13,978 bases of DNA from Bacteroidota bacterium (GTDB taxonomy: Bacteria > Bacteroidota > Bacteroidia > Bacteroidales > VadinHA17). The DNA lies in contig JAUVHQ010000028.1 of the NCBI GenBank assembly GCA_030593185.1, positions 1-13,978 of the forward strand. Direction: 5' to 3'. The notes under the pieces were generated by a model. The model ran no database searches, had not been told where the DNA came from, and saw only the letters and a list, made by a program, of their open reading frames with translations. Below, one piece after another: positions 6,401 through 13,665 of this stretch. Made by a program: the position numbers and the translations under genes. Position 1 is the first letter of the stretch, and the number at the start of each line of letters is the position of its first letter.

Positions 6401-6700
6401 TCCACCTTCTCCGCCAGCGGATACGGTGGACGAAAAAAATAAAAAGCTTGCCACGTGAAATGTGACGCCTGCCGTGCCTGCCCCGCAGGGAAGTTTACCC
6501 TGTGAAATTGCTTGCCCTGTGTAATCCACGAAGTGGTGCAACGCAATTACACAGGGCGGGCAATATTTAACAGGGAATGACCGTGTCGGAGTTCACCCTT
6601 TGAAACAGCAACTTCGTGCTCCCAGCTATGCTGGGGTTTCACAGGGTAAAATTTGAGGCACGAAAATATTTCACCAGGGAAGGAGCATATTTCACTGTGG
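6401..6700. repeat. Composite inverted-repeat island between thyA and folA
   Basis: No credible gene fills this gap; the sequence is a series of palindromes. (a) TCCACC (6401-6406) and GGTGGA (6425-6430) enclose CCGC/GCGG. (b) TTTACCCTGTGAAA (6494-6507) is perfectly complementary to TTTCACAGGGTAAA (6637-6650). (c) Inside that pair, GCCCTGTGTAAT (6514-6525) matches ATTACACAGGGC (6546-6557); adding two G·U pairs and ATTGC/GCAAT (6507-6511, 6560-6564) makes a 19-bp RNA stem, with a CCAC-GAA-GTGG mini-hairpin in its loop. (d) CCCAGC-TAT-GCTGGG lies at 6621-6635. (e) The 22-base blocks at 6490-6511 and 6588-6609 are direct repeats agreeing at 17 of 22 positions. More fragments (TTTCACCAGGG, TTTCACTGTGG) follow to about 6700. 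It is more GC-rich than its surroundings. It looks like a REP/BIME-type dispersed repeat. Confidence 0.75.
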
Positions 6701-6741
6701 TAAAAAGATAAAAGGAAAAAGTAAAAAAAGATGAAACGAAT

Positions 6742-7239
6742 ATGAAAAAACATATCTCTATCATTGTAGCGGTAGCTGAGAATAATGCCATTGGAAAAGG
6801 AAACAAATTATTATGGCACATATCGGATGATTTGAAAAGATTCAAGAGATTAACCACAGGCCGTCATGTAGTTATGGGAAAGAAAACCTATGAGTCTCTT
6901 CCGGTAAAACCATTACCAAACAGGACAAATGTTGTAATATCTGATATCGAGGGTGAACTGATAAAAGGTTGTGAAATGGCTTATTCTATTGAGGAAGCTA
7001 TTGAAAAGTGCGCGGATAATGAGGAGTCATTTATAATAGGTGGAGGTTCAGTATATCGCCAGTTTTTACCATTTGCAGACAAGTTGTATATTACGAAAGT
7101 TCATAAAGCTTTTGATGCTGATACATTTTTCCCGAAAATTAACGAAAATGAATGGCAGTTAATTGAAAGAGAGAATGTTGAACCTGATGGAAAAAATGAT
7201 TTCAGTTTTTCTTATCTTACCTATGTCAGGCGGAAATAA
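6742..7239 (+). CDS. folA: Dihydrofolate reductase
   Basis: DHFR reduces dihydrofolate to tetrahydrofolate with NADPH, closing the thymidylate cycle opened by ThyA. The 165-residue protein has the family layout: IIVAVAENNAIGKGNKLLWH (7-26, with W25 for E. coli W22), the active-site acid D30 in ISDDLKRFK (equivalent to Asp27), the NADPH-binding MGKKTYESLP, PLPNRTNVVIS, and IGGGSVYRQFLPFADKLYIT near residue 100. It begins at ATG 6742 shortly after the repeat island, with a purine-rich run but no strong Shine-Dalgarno. The residue two places before the helix acid pair is Ser where E. coli has Pro; this is a common variation and I would not infer drug resistance. The gene is complete. Confidence 0.97.
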   Translation: MKKHISIIVAVAENNAIGKGNKLLWHISDDLKRFKRLTTGRHVVMGKKTYESLPVKPLPNRTNVVISDIEGELIKGCEMAYSIEEAIEKCADNEESFIIGGGSVYRQFLPFADKLYITKVHKAFDADTFFPKINENEWQLIERENVEPDGKNDFSFSYLTYVRRK

Positions 7240-7351
7240 GTTTGAGTTAAGTGTTTTATTTCAACCCCCCCTGTTAAATTAAACCTTTTTCTTTTTTTTT
7301 CGTCAAATAGAGTGAAATCACAATAAAGATTATTCATTAAAACTATTAATC

Positions 7352-8221
7352 ATGAAAACAAAGAATTATTTGTATATCCTTTCAATCGTCTTAGTCGGGG
7401 CAATACTTTTTCAGTCATGCGAGAAAGAAACTTCTAGTCTGACAAATGATGAGGTAGCTATTGCCGAGGATGATGCGCTTGCAGAAAATTTATTTGATGA
7501 TATATTTGATGTAGCGATTGCCGCAGAGCAACTTATAGATGGACAAATATATAGCGGAACATTGAAATCATCAATAGTTTCTGACAGTTGTCCTAATGTT
7601 ACAGTTGATCATCCTGATTCAACTTATTGGCCAAAAGTAATTACCATTGACTATGGTGACGGGTGTACAGGTTTCTATGAGCAAACACGAAGTGGGAAAA
7701 TCATTATTCAGGTTACCGGTCGTTACCGTGTTACGGGTACTTCAAGAACAATTACTTTAGAGAATTATTACATTAACGGTATTCATGTTGAAGGCACAAA
7801 GACCGTAACCAATGATGGTGAGAATGATGAAGGGAATATTTGCTATTCCATCGAATTAACAGGTGGAAAGATAACAACTCCTGACAGTATTGTTATTACA
7901 CGTGAATCAGTTAGAATACGCGAATGGGTTGAAGGCTCTGACACCTGGTGGAATATCTGGGATGACGTATATTTTATTACCGGCCAGACAACAGGAACAA
8001 ATTTCAGAGGTGTAGGGTATTCAAGGACAATAATAACTCCTCTTGAGTGGGCTGCAACATGCAGGTTTATTAAAAGTGGTTCAATCGATATAGTTGTAGG
8101 TGAAAATGATCCGATAACTCTTGATTTTGGTGATGGTGAGTGTGATAATGAAGCAACAGTTTCAAGGAATGGGGAAACCAAAACTATTCTGTTAAGGTAC
8201 CGGCACAGGAATCTGAACTGA
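7352..8221 (+). CDS. Predicted lipoprotein of unknown function with internal repeat
   Basis: I do not recognise a named function. The N-terminus is a lipoprotein signal: positive MKTK, a hydrophobic segment (6-20), then LFQSC with the lipidated cysteine at C23, followed by acidic EKETSS. The mature part is about 265 residues, polar and probably beta-rich. Two related blocks are visible: PKVITIDYGDGCTG..TRSGKIII..GRYR (95-126) and PITLDFGDGEC..SRNGETKTILLRYR (254-285), suggesting a duplicated unit. Five further cysteines (C80, C105, C164, C237, C264) could form disulfides. The segment YYINGIHVEGTKTVTN (139-154) recalls a recurrent but uncharacterised group of Bacteroidota lipoproteins; that is memory, not a search. 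The gene stands alone between folA and clpX and ends at a strong terminator. Export to the outer membrane is plausible, but surface display cannot be decided. Confidence 0.8.
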   Translation: MKTKNYLYILSIVLVGAILFQSCEKETSSLTNDEVAIAEDDALAENLFDDIFDVAIAAEQLIDGQIYSGTLKSSIVSDSCPNVTVDHPDSTYWPKVITIDYGDGCTGFYEQTRSGKIIIQVTGRYRVTGTSRTITLENYYINGIHVEGTKTVTNDGENDEGNICYSIELTGGKITTPDSIVITRESVRIREWVEGSDTWWNIWDDVYFITGQTTGTNFRGVGYSRTIITPLEWAATCRFIKSGSIDIVVGENDPITLDFGDGECDNEATVSRNGETKTILLRYRHRNLN

Positions 8222-8240
8222 TAGAATATACAGGAAAAGA

Positions 8241-8268
8241 AAAAAGGCGGTTTGAACCGCCTTTTTTT
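8241..8268 (+). terminator. Strong bidirectional Rho-independent terminator
   Basis: AAAAAGGCGGTT (8241-8252) and AACCGCCTTTTT (8255-8266) pair perfectly, GC-rich in the middle and followed by a T-run on plus and, by symmetry, on minus. It lies between the convergent lipoprotein gene and clpX; its T-run overlaps the clpX stop codon (8267-8269). It can therefore serve both transcripts. Confidence 0.93.
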
Positions 8269-9484
8269 ATGATGCTTTAAGTAATTTTATATTTGTTTTT
8301 TCAAGCTTTTGCCGTGCATAATTAGTTGTAATTCTAAGTTTTGAAACGTTATCCGATGGAAGATTAAACATAGCATCCATCATAATAACCTCGCAGATTG
8401 AACGGAGACCACGTGCTCCAAGCTTGAATTCGATAGATCTGTCAACAATATACTCCAGTACTTTATCATCGAAAGAAAGTTCAATATTGTCAATGCGAAA
8501 CAGTTTAATGTATTGTTTGATTATAGAATTCTTCGGCTCGGTAAGAATATCTCTAAGAATAGGTTTATCAAGCGGATCAAGGTGAGTAAGAATAGGAAGC
8601 CGGCCGATTATTTCAGGGATCATGCCATAAGATTTCAGATCCTGCGGAGCAATATATTCGAGCAGGTTATCTTTATTAATATAATCCCTGTTTTTTCCGG
8701 CACCATACCCAACAACCTGTGTATTCATCCGGTTGGCAATTTTCTTTTCAATACCATCAAAAGCACCACCACAAATAAAAAGAATGTTTTGTGTATTTAC
8801 AGGTATCATTTTTTGTTCCGGATGCTTTCTTCCTCCCTGGGGTGGAACATTTACAATTGATCCTTCAAGAAGTTTAAGAAGTCCTTGCTGGACCCCTTCT
8901 CCGGACACATCACGTGTAATTGACGGGTTATCGCTTTTCCGTGCAATTTTATCAATCTCATCAATAAATATAATTCCCTTTTCAGCAGCTTTTACATCAT
9001 AATCAGCAACCTGCAATAACCGTGTAAGCAAACTTTCAATATCTTCACCAACATATCCGGCTTCAGTTAGTACAGTAGCGTCAACAATAGTAAAAGGGAC
9101 ATGCAACATCCGGGCAATAGTACGGGCAAGCAGGGTTTTACCCGTTCCGGTTTCGCCTACAAGAATGATGTTTGACTTTTCAATTTCAATGCCATCGTCA
9201 TCATTACGGGTTTGGATCAGCCTTTTGTAATGGTTATAAACGGCAACGGACAAATATTTTTTTGCCTCTTCTTGTCCAATCACATACTGGTCAAGAAACT
9301 TTTTTATTTCACGCGGTTTGAGAAGTTGTATCTGGCTAACATCAAAACTGCTTTTTCCTTTAGTCTCTTCCTGAATGATGTTATATGCCTGCTCGATACA
9401 ATGATCACATATATGACCAGAAATTCCTGCTATCAGCAAGTTTGTGTCTTTCTTATCTCTTCCGCAAAATGAACACTTATCCAT
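8267..9484 (-). CDS. clpX: ATP-dependent Clp protease, ATP-binding subunit ClpX
   Basis: ClpX is the hexameric AAA+ unfoldase that recognises substrates and threads them into ClpP. The 405 residues contain an N-terminal zinc-binding domain (C4, C7, C26, C29), Walker A GETGTGKT (110-117), the pore-1 loop GYVG (143-146), Walker B IIFIDEID (171-178), the RKH pore loop (R219-K220-H221) and the sensor-2 arginine in GARGLR. The ClpP-docking loop, IGF in E. coli, reads VGY here (258-260) within NTQVVGYGAGKN. The gene follows clpP by 128 bases on the same strand in the usual tig-clpP-clpX order. A TATATTTG box in that gap suggests it can also be transcribed alone. It is complete and closes at the shared terminator. 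Confidence 0.97.
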   Translation of the reverse strand: MDKCSFCGRDKKDTNLLIAGISGHICDHCIEQAYNIIQEETKGKSSFDVSQIQLLKPREIKKFLDQYVIGQEEAKKYLSVAVYNHYKRLIQTRNDDDGIEIEKSNIILVGETGTGKTLLARTIARMLHVPFTIVDATVLTEAGYVGEDIESLLTRLLQVADYDVKAAEKGIIFIDEIDKIARKSDNPSITRDVSGEGVQQGLLKLLEGSIVNVPPQGGRKHPEQKMIPVNTQNILFICGGAFDGIEKKIANRMNTQVVGYGAGKNRDYINKDNLLEYIAPQDLKSYGMIPEIIGRLPILTHLDPLDKPILRDILTEPKNSIIKQYIKLFRIDNIELSFDDKVLEYIVDRSIEFKLGARGLRSICEVIMMDAMFNLPSDNVSKLRITTNYARQKLEKTNIKLLKAS

Positions 9485-9520
9485 AACTTGAATGCTACAT
9501 TTTACTAATTTAATTCTTTA

Positions 9521-9528
9521 CAAATATA
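9521..9528 (-). promoter_or_regulatory. Possible -7 box for clpX
   Basis: On the minus strand TATATTTG (9528-9521) fits TAnnTTTG and would start transcription near 9514, about 30 bases before the clpX ATG. No clear -33 TTTG at the right distance. Confidence 0.4.
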
Positions 9529-9612
9529 CAAAAATGAATGAAAGTGATTTAGCAGTCAACTTTAAGCCGGCAAAAAGGAAGATTCCGATAGTTTTCAGAG
9601 TTAATTCAAATA

Positions 9613-10293
9613 TCATTTTTTTTTCTCTCTTGTCAACACTTCGTCAATCATTCCATATTTTTTCGCCTCTTCAGACGACATCCAGTAATCACGATCAGCA
9701 TCCTTTTCAACTTTTTTAATACTATTGCCTGTATGATCAGCAATTATAATATAAAGTTGATTCCTGGCTTTAAGAATCTCACGGGCAGTGATCTCAATAT
9801 CAGACGCTTGCCCCTGTGCACCACCCATGGGTTGATGTATCATGATCCTGGAATGTTTCAGGGCTGATCTTTTACCTTTGGTACCTGCAGTAAGCAATAC
9901 CGCACCCATTGATGCTGCCATTCCTGTGCATATGGTGGCAATATCCGAACTGATATATTGCATAGTATCATAAATGCCCAATCCGGCATGGATTGTTCCT
10001 CCGGGAGTGTTTAAATATATCTGGATATCCTTTGACGGATCAGTTGATTCAAGATATAATAACTGTGCCTGAATTATATTTGCAACATAGTCAGTGATAG
10101 GAAGACCAAGAAATATGATCCTGTCCATCATTAGTCTCGAAAAAACATCCATGGAAGCTACGTTTAACTGCCTTTCCTCAATAATAGTAGGGGAGATATA
10201 ATCATTAGATATGGATTTAATCTGGTCAAAAACCATACTGTTAATTCCCCTGTGGCGAGTGGCATATTTTCTGAAATCGTCTTGATAATCCAT
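9613..10293 (-). CDS. clpP: ATP-dependent Clp protease proteolytic subunit ClpP
   Basis: ClpP forms the barrel-shaped serine protease that degrades proteins delivered by ClpX. The catalytic triad is visible with E. coli spacing: S128 in GMAASMGAVLL, H153 in SRIMIHQPMGG and D202 in DADRDYWMS (25 and 49 residues apart, as in E. coli). The core begins near SPTIIEERQ (34-42); the preceding 33 residues (MDYQDDFRKYATRHRGINS...) are longer than the E. coli leader and typical of Bacteroidota ClpP. At 226 residues it is complete, ending in a basic EKKK. It lies 64 bases after the tig stop and 128 bases before clpX. A good promoter sits in the tig-clpP gap, so clpPX expression can be separated from tig. 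Confidence 0.97.
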   Translation of the reverse strand: MDYQDDFRKYATRHRGINSMVFDQIKSISNDYISPTIIEERQLNVASMDVFSRLMMDRIIFLGLPITDYVANIIQAQLLYLESTDPSKDIQIYLNTPGGTIHAGLGIYDTMQYISSDIATICTGMAASMGAVLLTAGTKGKRSALKHSRIMIHQPMGGAQGQASDIEITAREILKARNQLYIIIADHTGNSIKKVEKDADRDYWMSSEEAKKYGMIDEVLTREKKK

Positions 10294-10321
10294 GACTTTT
10301 AAATTTTGGTTACATTAATAT

Positions 10322-10354
10322 CAAAAGTAATAAAAAACATGATCGGTAGGTCAA
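10322..10354 (-). promoter_or_regulatory. Promoter for clpP(-clpX)
   Basis: On the minus strand TTG (10354-10352) is followed after 22 bases by TACTTTTG (10329-10322), the same -7 octamer as at rplU. Transcription would start near 10315, about 22 bases before the clpP ATG. The spacer is slightly long. The -33 element lies within a few bases of the tig stop codon. Confidence 0.55.
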
Positions 10355-10357
10355 TAC

Positions 10358-11713
10358 TTATTTCTTTTCAAATAGTTTGTTAAAATTATCCGTTGAAACC
10401 ATCTTTTCATCAATTTTCACATTTTCTTTAATATACGCAATAATTTTGTCTTCAAATAGTTTAGCATACATTCTTCTCTTATCATCCTCTTTCTTCAAGA
10501 TCTCTTTGGCGAAGCCCTCCAGTTGTTCATCAGGCATTCCTGCCATACCATATTGTTGAAATTGCATAAGGGCAACTACTTTGGCATATTCAAGAATCTC
10601 ATCTTCAGTGACTTTCATATCCTGCTCCTTAATGATCTTGTCTTTAATGAGCTGCCATTTCAGGTCTTCGGCAACCTGATCAAATTCTTTTTCAATCTGA
10701 TCAGGCGTAACTTTCCTTTCGTTACTTTTAAGCAACCATCTTTTAAGAAATTTCTCAGGTAGCGAGAGTTTCATTTTATCAATCATTTTTTCTTTAACAT
10801 CCAGAGCAAACCGGTAATCACTTTCTTTTTTCAGGTTCGCTTGAATTTCCTCTTTGATCCTGTTGTAAAACTCTTCTTCCGACTTGATTTTATCTTTACC
10901 AAATGCCTTATCAAACAATTCCTGATTTATATCTGCATTTTCGAATTTTGAGATCTCTTTTATTGTAAATCTCACAAGAGGGTCAATATCAATCACGTTT
11001 TCCTTTTCAGTTCCCAGGATAGCAGCAATTTCAGAGTTATTGGGATAAGCTTTCTTAATATCGAAATTAATTGATTCCCCGATTTTTTTACCTGTAAATT
11101 TCTTTATTATACTATCATCCTTTAGTATTTCAAGAGATATTGTTGCATCATTATTGGAAAAACCGTTTTCCTTTATATTGCCTTCCGTATCAATTTGAAT
11201 GATGTTACCCTTAAGCATCTCTGTTTTTTCCACTTTATCTGCTGATTTGAAATGCCCGAATTTTCTGGTATAGTTTTCAGTGTATGAGTCAATAAGTTTC
11301 TTATCAACCTTAATGGTATAATAAGGAATTTTATCTTTTTTTGTCAGGGTTACTTCAAATTCGGGAGCGAGTCCAATGTCGAATAAAAATTCAAATTCAG
11401 TTTGTTTTTCAAAATTAATATTCTGTTCCTTTTCACCTGGTAGAGGTTCACCAAGAATATTCAATTTTTCTTTAACAAGGTAATTGGAAATAGATTCCGA
11501 AAGGATCTTGTTTACCTCATCAACCAATACTGCTGTACCGTACATTTTCTTAATCATACCTGAAGGTACTTTACCTGGTCTGAAACCGTCAATTTTCGCT
11601 TTTCTTCTATAATCTGTCAGTACAGTTTCCACTTTTTCTTTATAATCACTTTCTTCAATGGTGATTTTTAATTCTGCATTCAACTCGTCAATATTTTCTT
11701 TAGTAATAATCAT
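10358..11713 (-). CDS. tig: Trigger factor (ribosome-associated chaperone / prolyl isomerase)
   Basis: Trigger factor binds the ribosome exit tunnel and shields nascent chains. The 451-residue protein has the three family parts: an N-terminal ribosome-binding domain (about 1-110) with the signature GFRPGKVP (43-50), a diverged prolyl-isomerase-like domain (about 155-255, where the usual FKBP active-site aromatics are not evident), and a long helical, charged C-terminal chaperone domain (about 255-451). The E. coli signature reads FRK where this one reads FRP; the proline form is common outside Proteobacteria. A QQYGMAGMPDEQ stretch near the C-terminus is characteristic of Bacteroidota homologues as I recall them. 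The gene heads the tig-clpP-clpX cluster. Its upstream region is squeezed against the tRNA terminator, and no clean promoter box was found. Confidence 0.95.
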   Translation of the reverse strand: MIITKENIDELNAELKITIEESDYKEKVETVLTDYRRKAKIDGFRPGKVPSGMIKKMYGTAVLVDEVNKILSESISNYLVKEKLNILGEPLPGEKEQNINFEKQTEFEFLFDIGLAPEFEVTLTKKDKIPYYTIKVDKKLIDSYTENYTRKFGHFKSADKVEKTEMLKGNIIQIDTEGNIKENGFSNNDATISLEILKDDSIIKKFTGKKIGESINFDIKKAYPNNSEIAAILGTEKENVIDIDPLVRFTIKEISKFENADINQELFDKAFGKDKIKSEEEFYNRIKEEIQANLKKESDYRFALDVKEKMIDKMKLSLPEKFLKRWLLKSNERKVTPDQIEKEFDQVAEDLKWQLIKDKIIKEQDMKVTEDEILEYAKVVALMQFQQYGMAGMPDEQLEGFAKEILKKEDDKRRMYAKLFEDKIIAYIKENVKIDEKMVSTDNFNKLFEKK

Positions 11714-11738
11714 ATAGTAGTTTTAAAAATTACATGGT

Positions 11739-11782
11739 AAAAAACCGCTAACTCCCGGTCAAATTTCGAAAGTTAAGCGGTT
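11739..11782 (-). terminator. Terminator downstream of tRNA-Leu
   Basis: On the minus strand the arm at 11782-11771 (AACCGCTTAACT) pairs with AGTTAGCGGTT (11753-11743) with one bulged T, followed by TTTTTT (to 11739). The loop is 17 bases. It begins 9 bases after the tRNA 3' end. The plus strand also ends the stem in a T-run (11784-11790), so it may work both ways. It separates the tRNA from tig. Confidence 0.75.
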
Positions 11783-11791
11783 GTTTTTTTG

Positions 11792-11873
11792 TGCGGATGA
11801 AGGGACTCGAACCCCCACGCCCGAAGGCACTAGATCCTAAGTCTAGCGCGGCTACCAATTACGCCACATCCGC
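11792..11873 (-). tRNA. tRNA-Leu (anticodon UAG)
   Basis: Read on the minus strand, the 82-base gene folds into a full class II cloverleaf. The acceptor stem pairs GCGGATG (11873-11867) with CATCCGC (11799-11793). The anticodon stem CTAGA/TCTAG encloses the loop CTTAGGA, with anticodon TAG at 11839-11837, reading leucine codon CUA (and other CUN by wobble). A long variable arm GCC-TTCG-GGC marks a class II tRNA, and the T-loop is TTCGAGT. The discriminator is A at 11792. CCA is not encoded, so it must be added by the nucleotidyltransferase. It lies between tig and lptB, and its own terminator follows. Confidence 0.97.
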
Positions 11874-11887
11874 CTTGAAATTCACCG

Positions 11888-11895
11888 CAAATATA
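11888..11895 (-). promoter_or_regulatory. Possible -7 box for tRNA-Leu
   Basis: On the minus strand TATATTTG (11895-11888) fits TAnnTTTG, 14 bases before the mature tRNA 5' end at 11873. No strong -33 element is seen at the expected distance. No terminator hairpin separates lptB from this point, so read-through from lptB is also possible. Confidence 0.45.
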
Positions 11896-11933
11896 TTTAA
11901 ATTTTCAAGATAATTAAAAAAGGGAGTAGATAG

Positions 11934-12659
11934 TTATCGTCGCAGTGAAAAATTCTTACCAAGATATACTTTCCTGACTTTTTCATCATTTGCAAGCTCT
12001 TCTGAAGAGCCGGATTTCAGAATACTGCCTTCAAACAGTAAATAGGCCCTGTCAGTAATTGAGAGTGTTTCATGCACGTTATGATCAGTTATCAGTATCC
12101 CGATATTTTTAGTTTTCAGACTTGATACAATTTCCTGGATATCTTCAACAGCAATGGGATCGACCCCTGCAAATGGCTCATCAAGCAGGATAAAGTTAGG
12201 TTTTATAGCTAATGCCCTGGCAATTTCAGTTCGCCTTCTTTCTCCTCCGGATAGTTGTATGCCTTTACTTTTCCTGATTTTTTCCAATCCAAATTCCACA
12301 AGCAGTGATTCGAGCCTGTCACGTTGAATTTCAGAACTAAGATCAGACATTTCTAAAATTGCTCTTATGTTGTCCTCTACACTTAGTTTTCTAAAGACCG
12401 ATGCTTCCTGGGCAAGGTATCCAATCCCTTTCTGAGCCCGCTTGTATACTGGGAGTTTTGTGATTTCTTTATCTTCCAGGAAAATCCTGCCCTGGTTTGG
12501 GGTTATCAGGCCCACAATCATATAAAATGTCGTAGTCTTGCCGGCACCGTTCGGACCAAGCAATCCTACAATTTCACCCTGTTCCACCTCAATGGATACT
12601 TGATTTACTACGGTTCTTTTTCGATATTTCTTAACCAGATTTTCAGTCCTTAGCTTCAT
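11934..12659 (-). CDS. lptB: LPS export ABC transporter ATP-binding protein LptB
   Basis: LptB is the cytosolic ATPase that powers lipopolysaccharide extraction from the inner membrane with LptFG. The 241-residue protein has Walker A GPNGAGKTT (35-43), Q-loop Q84 in YLAQEASVF, signature LSGGE (136-140), Walker B FILLDEPFAGVD with D160 and E161, and the switch histidine H193 in ITDHN. The segments YLAQEASVFRKLSVEDNI and GERRRTEIARALA are specific to LptB rather than to general ABC ATPases. I place the start at ATG 12659 (MKLRTENLVKKY). A longer reading from TTG at 12668 adds only three residues and is less likely. It follows tatC by about 190 bases and has a TACCTTTG box 32 bases upstream. The other Lpt genes are not in the window. 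Confidence 0.95.
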   Translation of the reverse strand: MKLRTENLVKKYRKRTVVNQVSIEVEQGEIVGLLGPNGAGKTTTFYMIVGLITPNQGRIFLEDKEITKLPVYKRAQKGIGYLAQEASVFRKLSVEDNIRAILEMSDLSSEIQRDRLESLLVEFGLEKIRKSKGIQLSGGERRRTEIARALAIKPNFILLDEPFAGVDPIAVEDIQEIVSSLKTKNIGILITDHNVHETLSITDRAYLLFEGSILKSGSSEELANDEKVRKVYLGKNFSLRR

Positions 12660-12690
12660 GATCTGCAAACTTCTTTAATACTATGCACTG

Positions 12691-12698
12691 CAAAGGTA
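12691..12698 (-). promoter_or_regulatory. -7 box for lptB
   Basis: On the minus strand TACCTTTG (12698-12691) fits TAnnTTTG and would start transcription near 12684, about 25 bases before ATG 12659. The -33 position falls inside the end of repeat copy 2 (…CCTTTATTATA…), so the repeat may supply or disturb the upstream element. Confidence 0.5.
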
Positions 12699-12701
12699 AT
12701 A

Positions 12702-12849
12702 ATCATTTTTATAATAAAGGCTAAGGCTAAGGCTAAGGTTTTTATATCTTCATTTTGAGCTTGTGCCTTTTCTTTTGTGTTTATTTTGTGAGGTTAAAAC
12801 ATAATTCTTTTTTTCTTTTCTTCTCTTAACCTTAGCCTTCTTCATATCA
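12702..12849 (-). repeat. CTAAGG-hexamer hairpin element, copy 2
   Basis: On the plus strand AAGG plus three CTAAGG units and TT fill 12717-12740, and AACCTTAGCCTT (12828-12839) is a perfect 12-bp inverted match to their last part. The 87 bases between the arms are unrelated to copy 1's short loop. The outer sequence on the lptB side (12702-12716) matches copy 1's downstream flank with one indel and one substitution. Read in the direction of tatC, the element starts at the tatC stop codon (TGA at 12849-12847), with the same strand sense relative to the upstream gene as copy 1 after nupC. Confidence 0.7.
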
Positions 12850-13665
12850 ATCTTCTTCAAGCCTGGCTTTTTCTTTAGCCAGGATCCTTTTTGAAATAAT
12901 TATTCCGATTTCATAAAGGAATAATAGCGGGAAACAGACAAGAACCTGACTGAAAATATCAGGAGGTGTAATAATTGCAGAAAGGAGCAGGATTGCTACA
13001 ATAGAATGCTTCCTGTATTTCCTCAGAAAAGATGGTGTGACTAAACCTATCTTGGTTAAAAAGAATACTAATACAGGTAGTTCAAAAATAATACCGCTGG
13101 CCAGAGTAACCGATGCTACTGTTGAAATATATGAAGTAAGGTTAATTTGATTTTCCACCTGGGAGCTAACACTATATGAACCAAGAAAGTGAACAGATAA
13201 AGGTGTAATAACAAAAAATCCGAACAAGACTCCTAAAAGGAACAGTAATGAGCTAAAAAAAACTGCACCGCGAGCATAACCCTTTTCTTTTGAATATAAT
13301 GCAGGTTTGACAAATGACCAGAGTTCGAAAAAAATATAAGGGAATGCAAGAATAATCCCTGTAAGAATTGAGACCATAATATGGGTAGTAAACTGCCCTG
13401 CCATACGAATGTTAATTATTTCAAATGGGTTGGAATTTATACAAAGAGCCGGGGCATTTACAATTTCACTAAATGTACAAAACATCCGGTTTGTGAAAAA
13501 TTCAGGAGTCTTTGGAGCCAGTATAATTTTGTCGAAAATAATATCATGAAAAATAAATGCTGCAATAGCAATAATAAGAATTGACAAAAATGCCCGTAAA
13601 AGATGCCATCTAAGTTCTTCAAGATGGTCAAGGAACGACATTTCATTTTTCCTTTTTTTCGACAT
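12847..13665 (-). CDS. tatC: Sec-independent protein translocase subunit TatC
   Basis: TatC is the inner-membrane receptor for twin-arginine signal peptides of folded proteins. The 272-residue protein has a cytosolic N-terminus with MSFLDHLEELRWHLLR (E17 corresponds to E. coli E15), then six hydrophobic helices at about 21-40, 92-115, 132-156, 178-203, 218-233 and 236-257. The signature FELWSFVKPALYSKEKG (113-129) includes E127, matching E. coli E103; both glutamates are tied to signal-peptide binding. The first periplasmic loop (about 41-90) contains two cysteines (C63, C75) and is longer than in E. coli, a frequent Bacteroidota trait. The start at 13665 is chosen as the first ATG; M9 is an alternative. 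No tatA/tatB is visible nearby. A 14-codon minus-strand ORF ends 4 bases before the start. Confidence 0.95.
   Translation of the reverse strand: MSKKRKNEMSFLDHLEELRWHLLRAFLSILIIAIAAFIFHDIIFDKIILAPKTPEFFTNRMFCTFSEIVNAPALCINSNPFEIINIRMAGQFTTHIMVSILTGIILAFPYIFFELWSFVKPALYSKEKGYARGAVFFSSLLFLLGVLFGFFVITPLSVHFLGSYSVSSQVENQINLTSYISTVASVTLASGIIFELPVLVFFLTKIGLVTPSFLRKYRKHSIVAILLLSAIITPPDIFSQVLVCFPLLFLYEIGIIISKRILAKEKARLEED

Noticed and set aside
6346..6857. Overlapping minus-strand frames across the thyA-folA gap
   Set aside because: They run through the palindromic repeats, overlap each other and folA, and show no domain or signal; treated as chance frames in repeat DNA.
6742..7239. DHFR as a trimethoprim-resistance gene
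   Set aside because: It sits beside thyA with normal chromosomal context, and no mobile element or integron site is nearby; the Ser near the active site is an ordinary variation.
11564..11585. FRP instead of FRK in the trigger factor ribosome-binding signature
   Set aside because: GFRPGKVP is a common form outside Proteobacteria, so it is not a defect.
12660..12668. Longer lptB start at TTG 12668
   Set aside because: The extra codons add only MQI before an ATG that gives the standard MKLRTENL start, so ATG 12659 is preferred.
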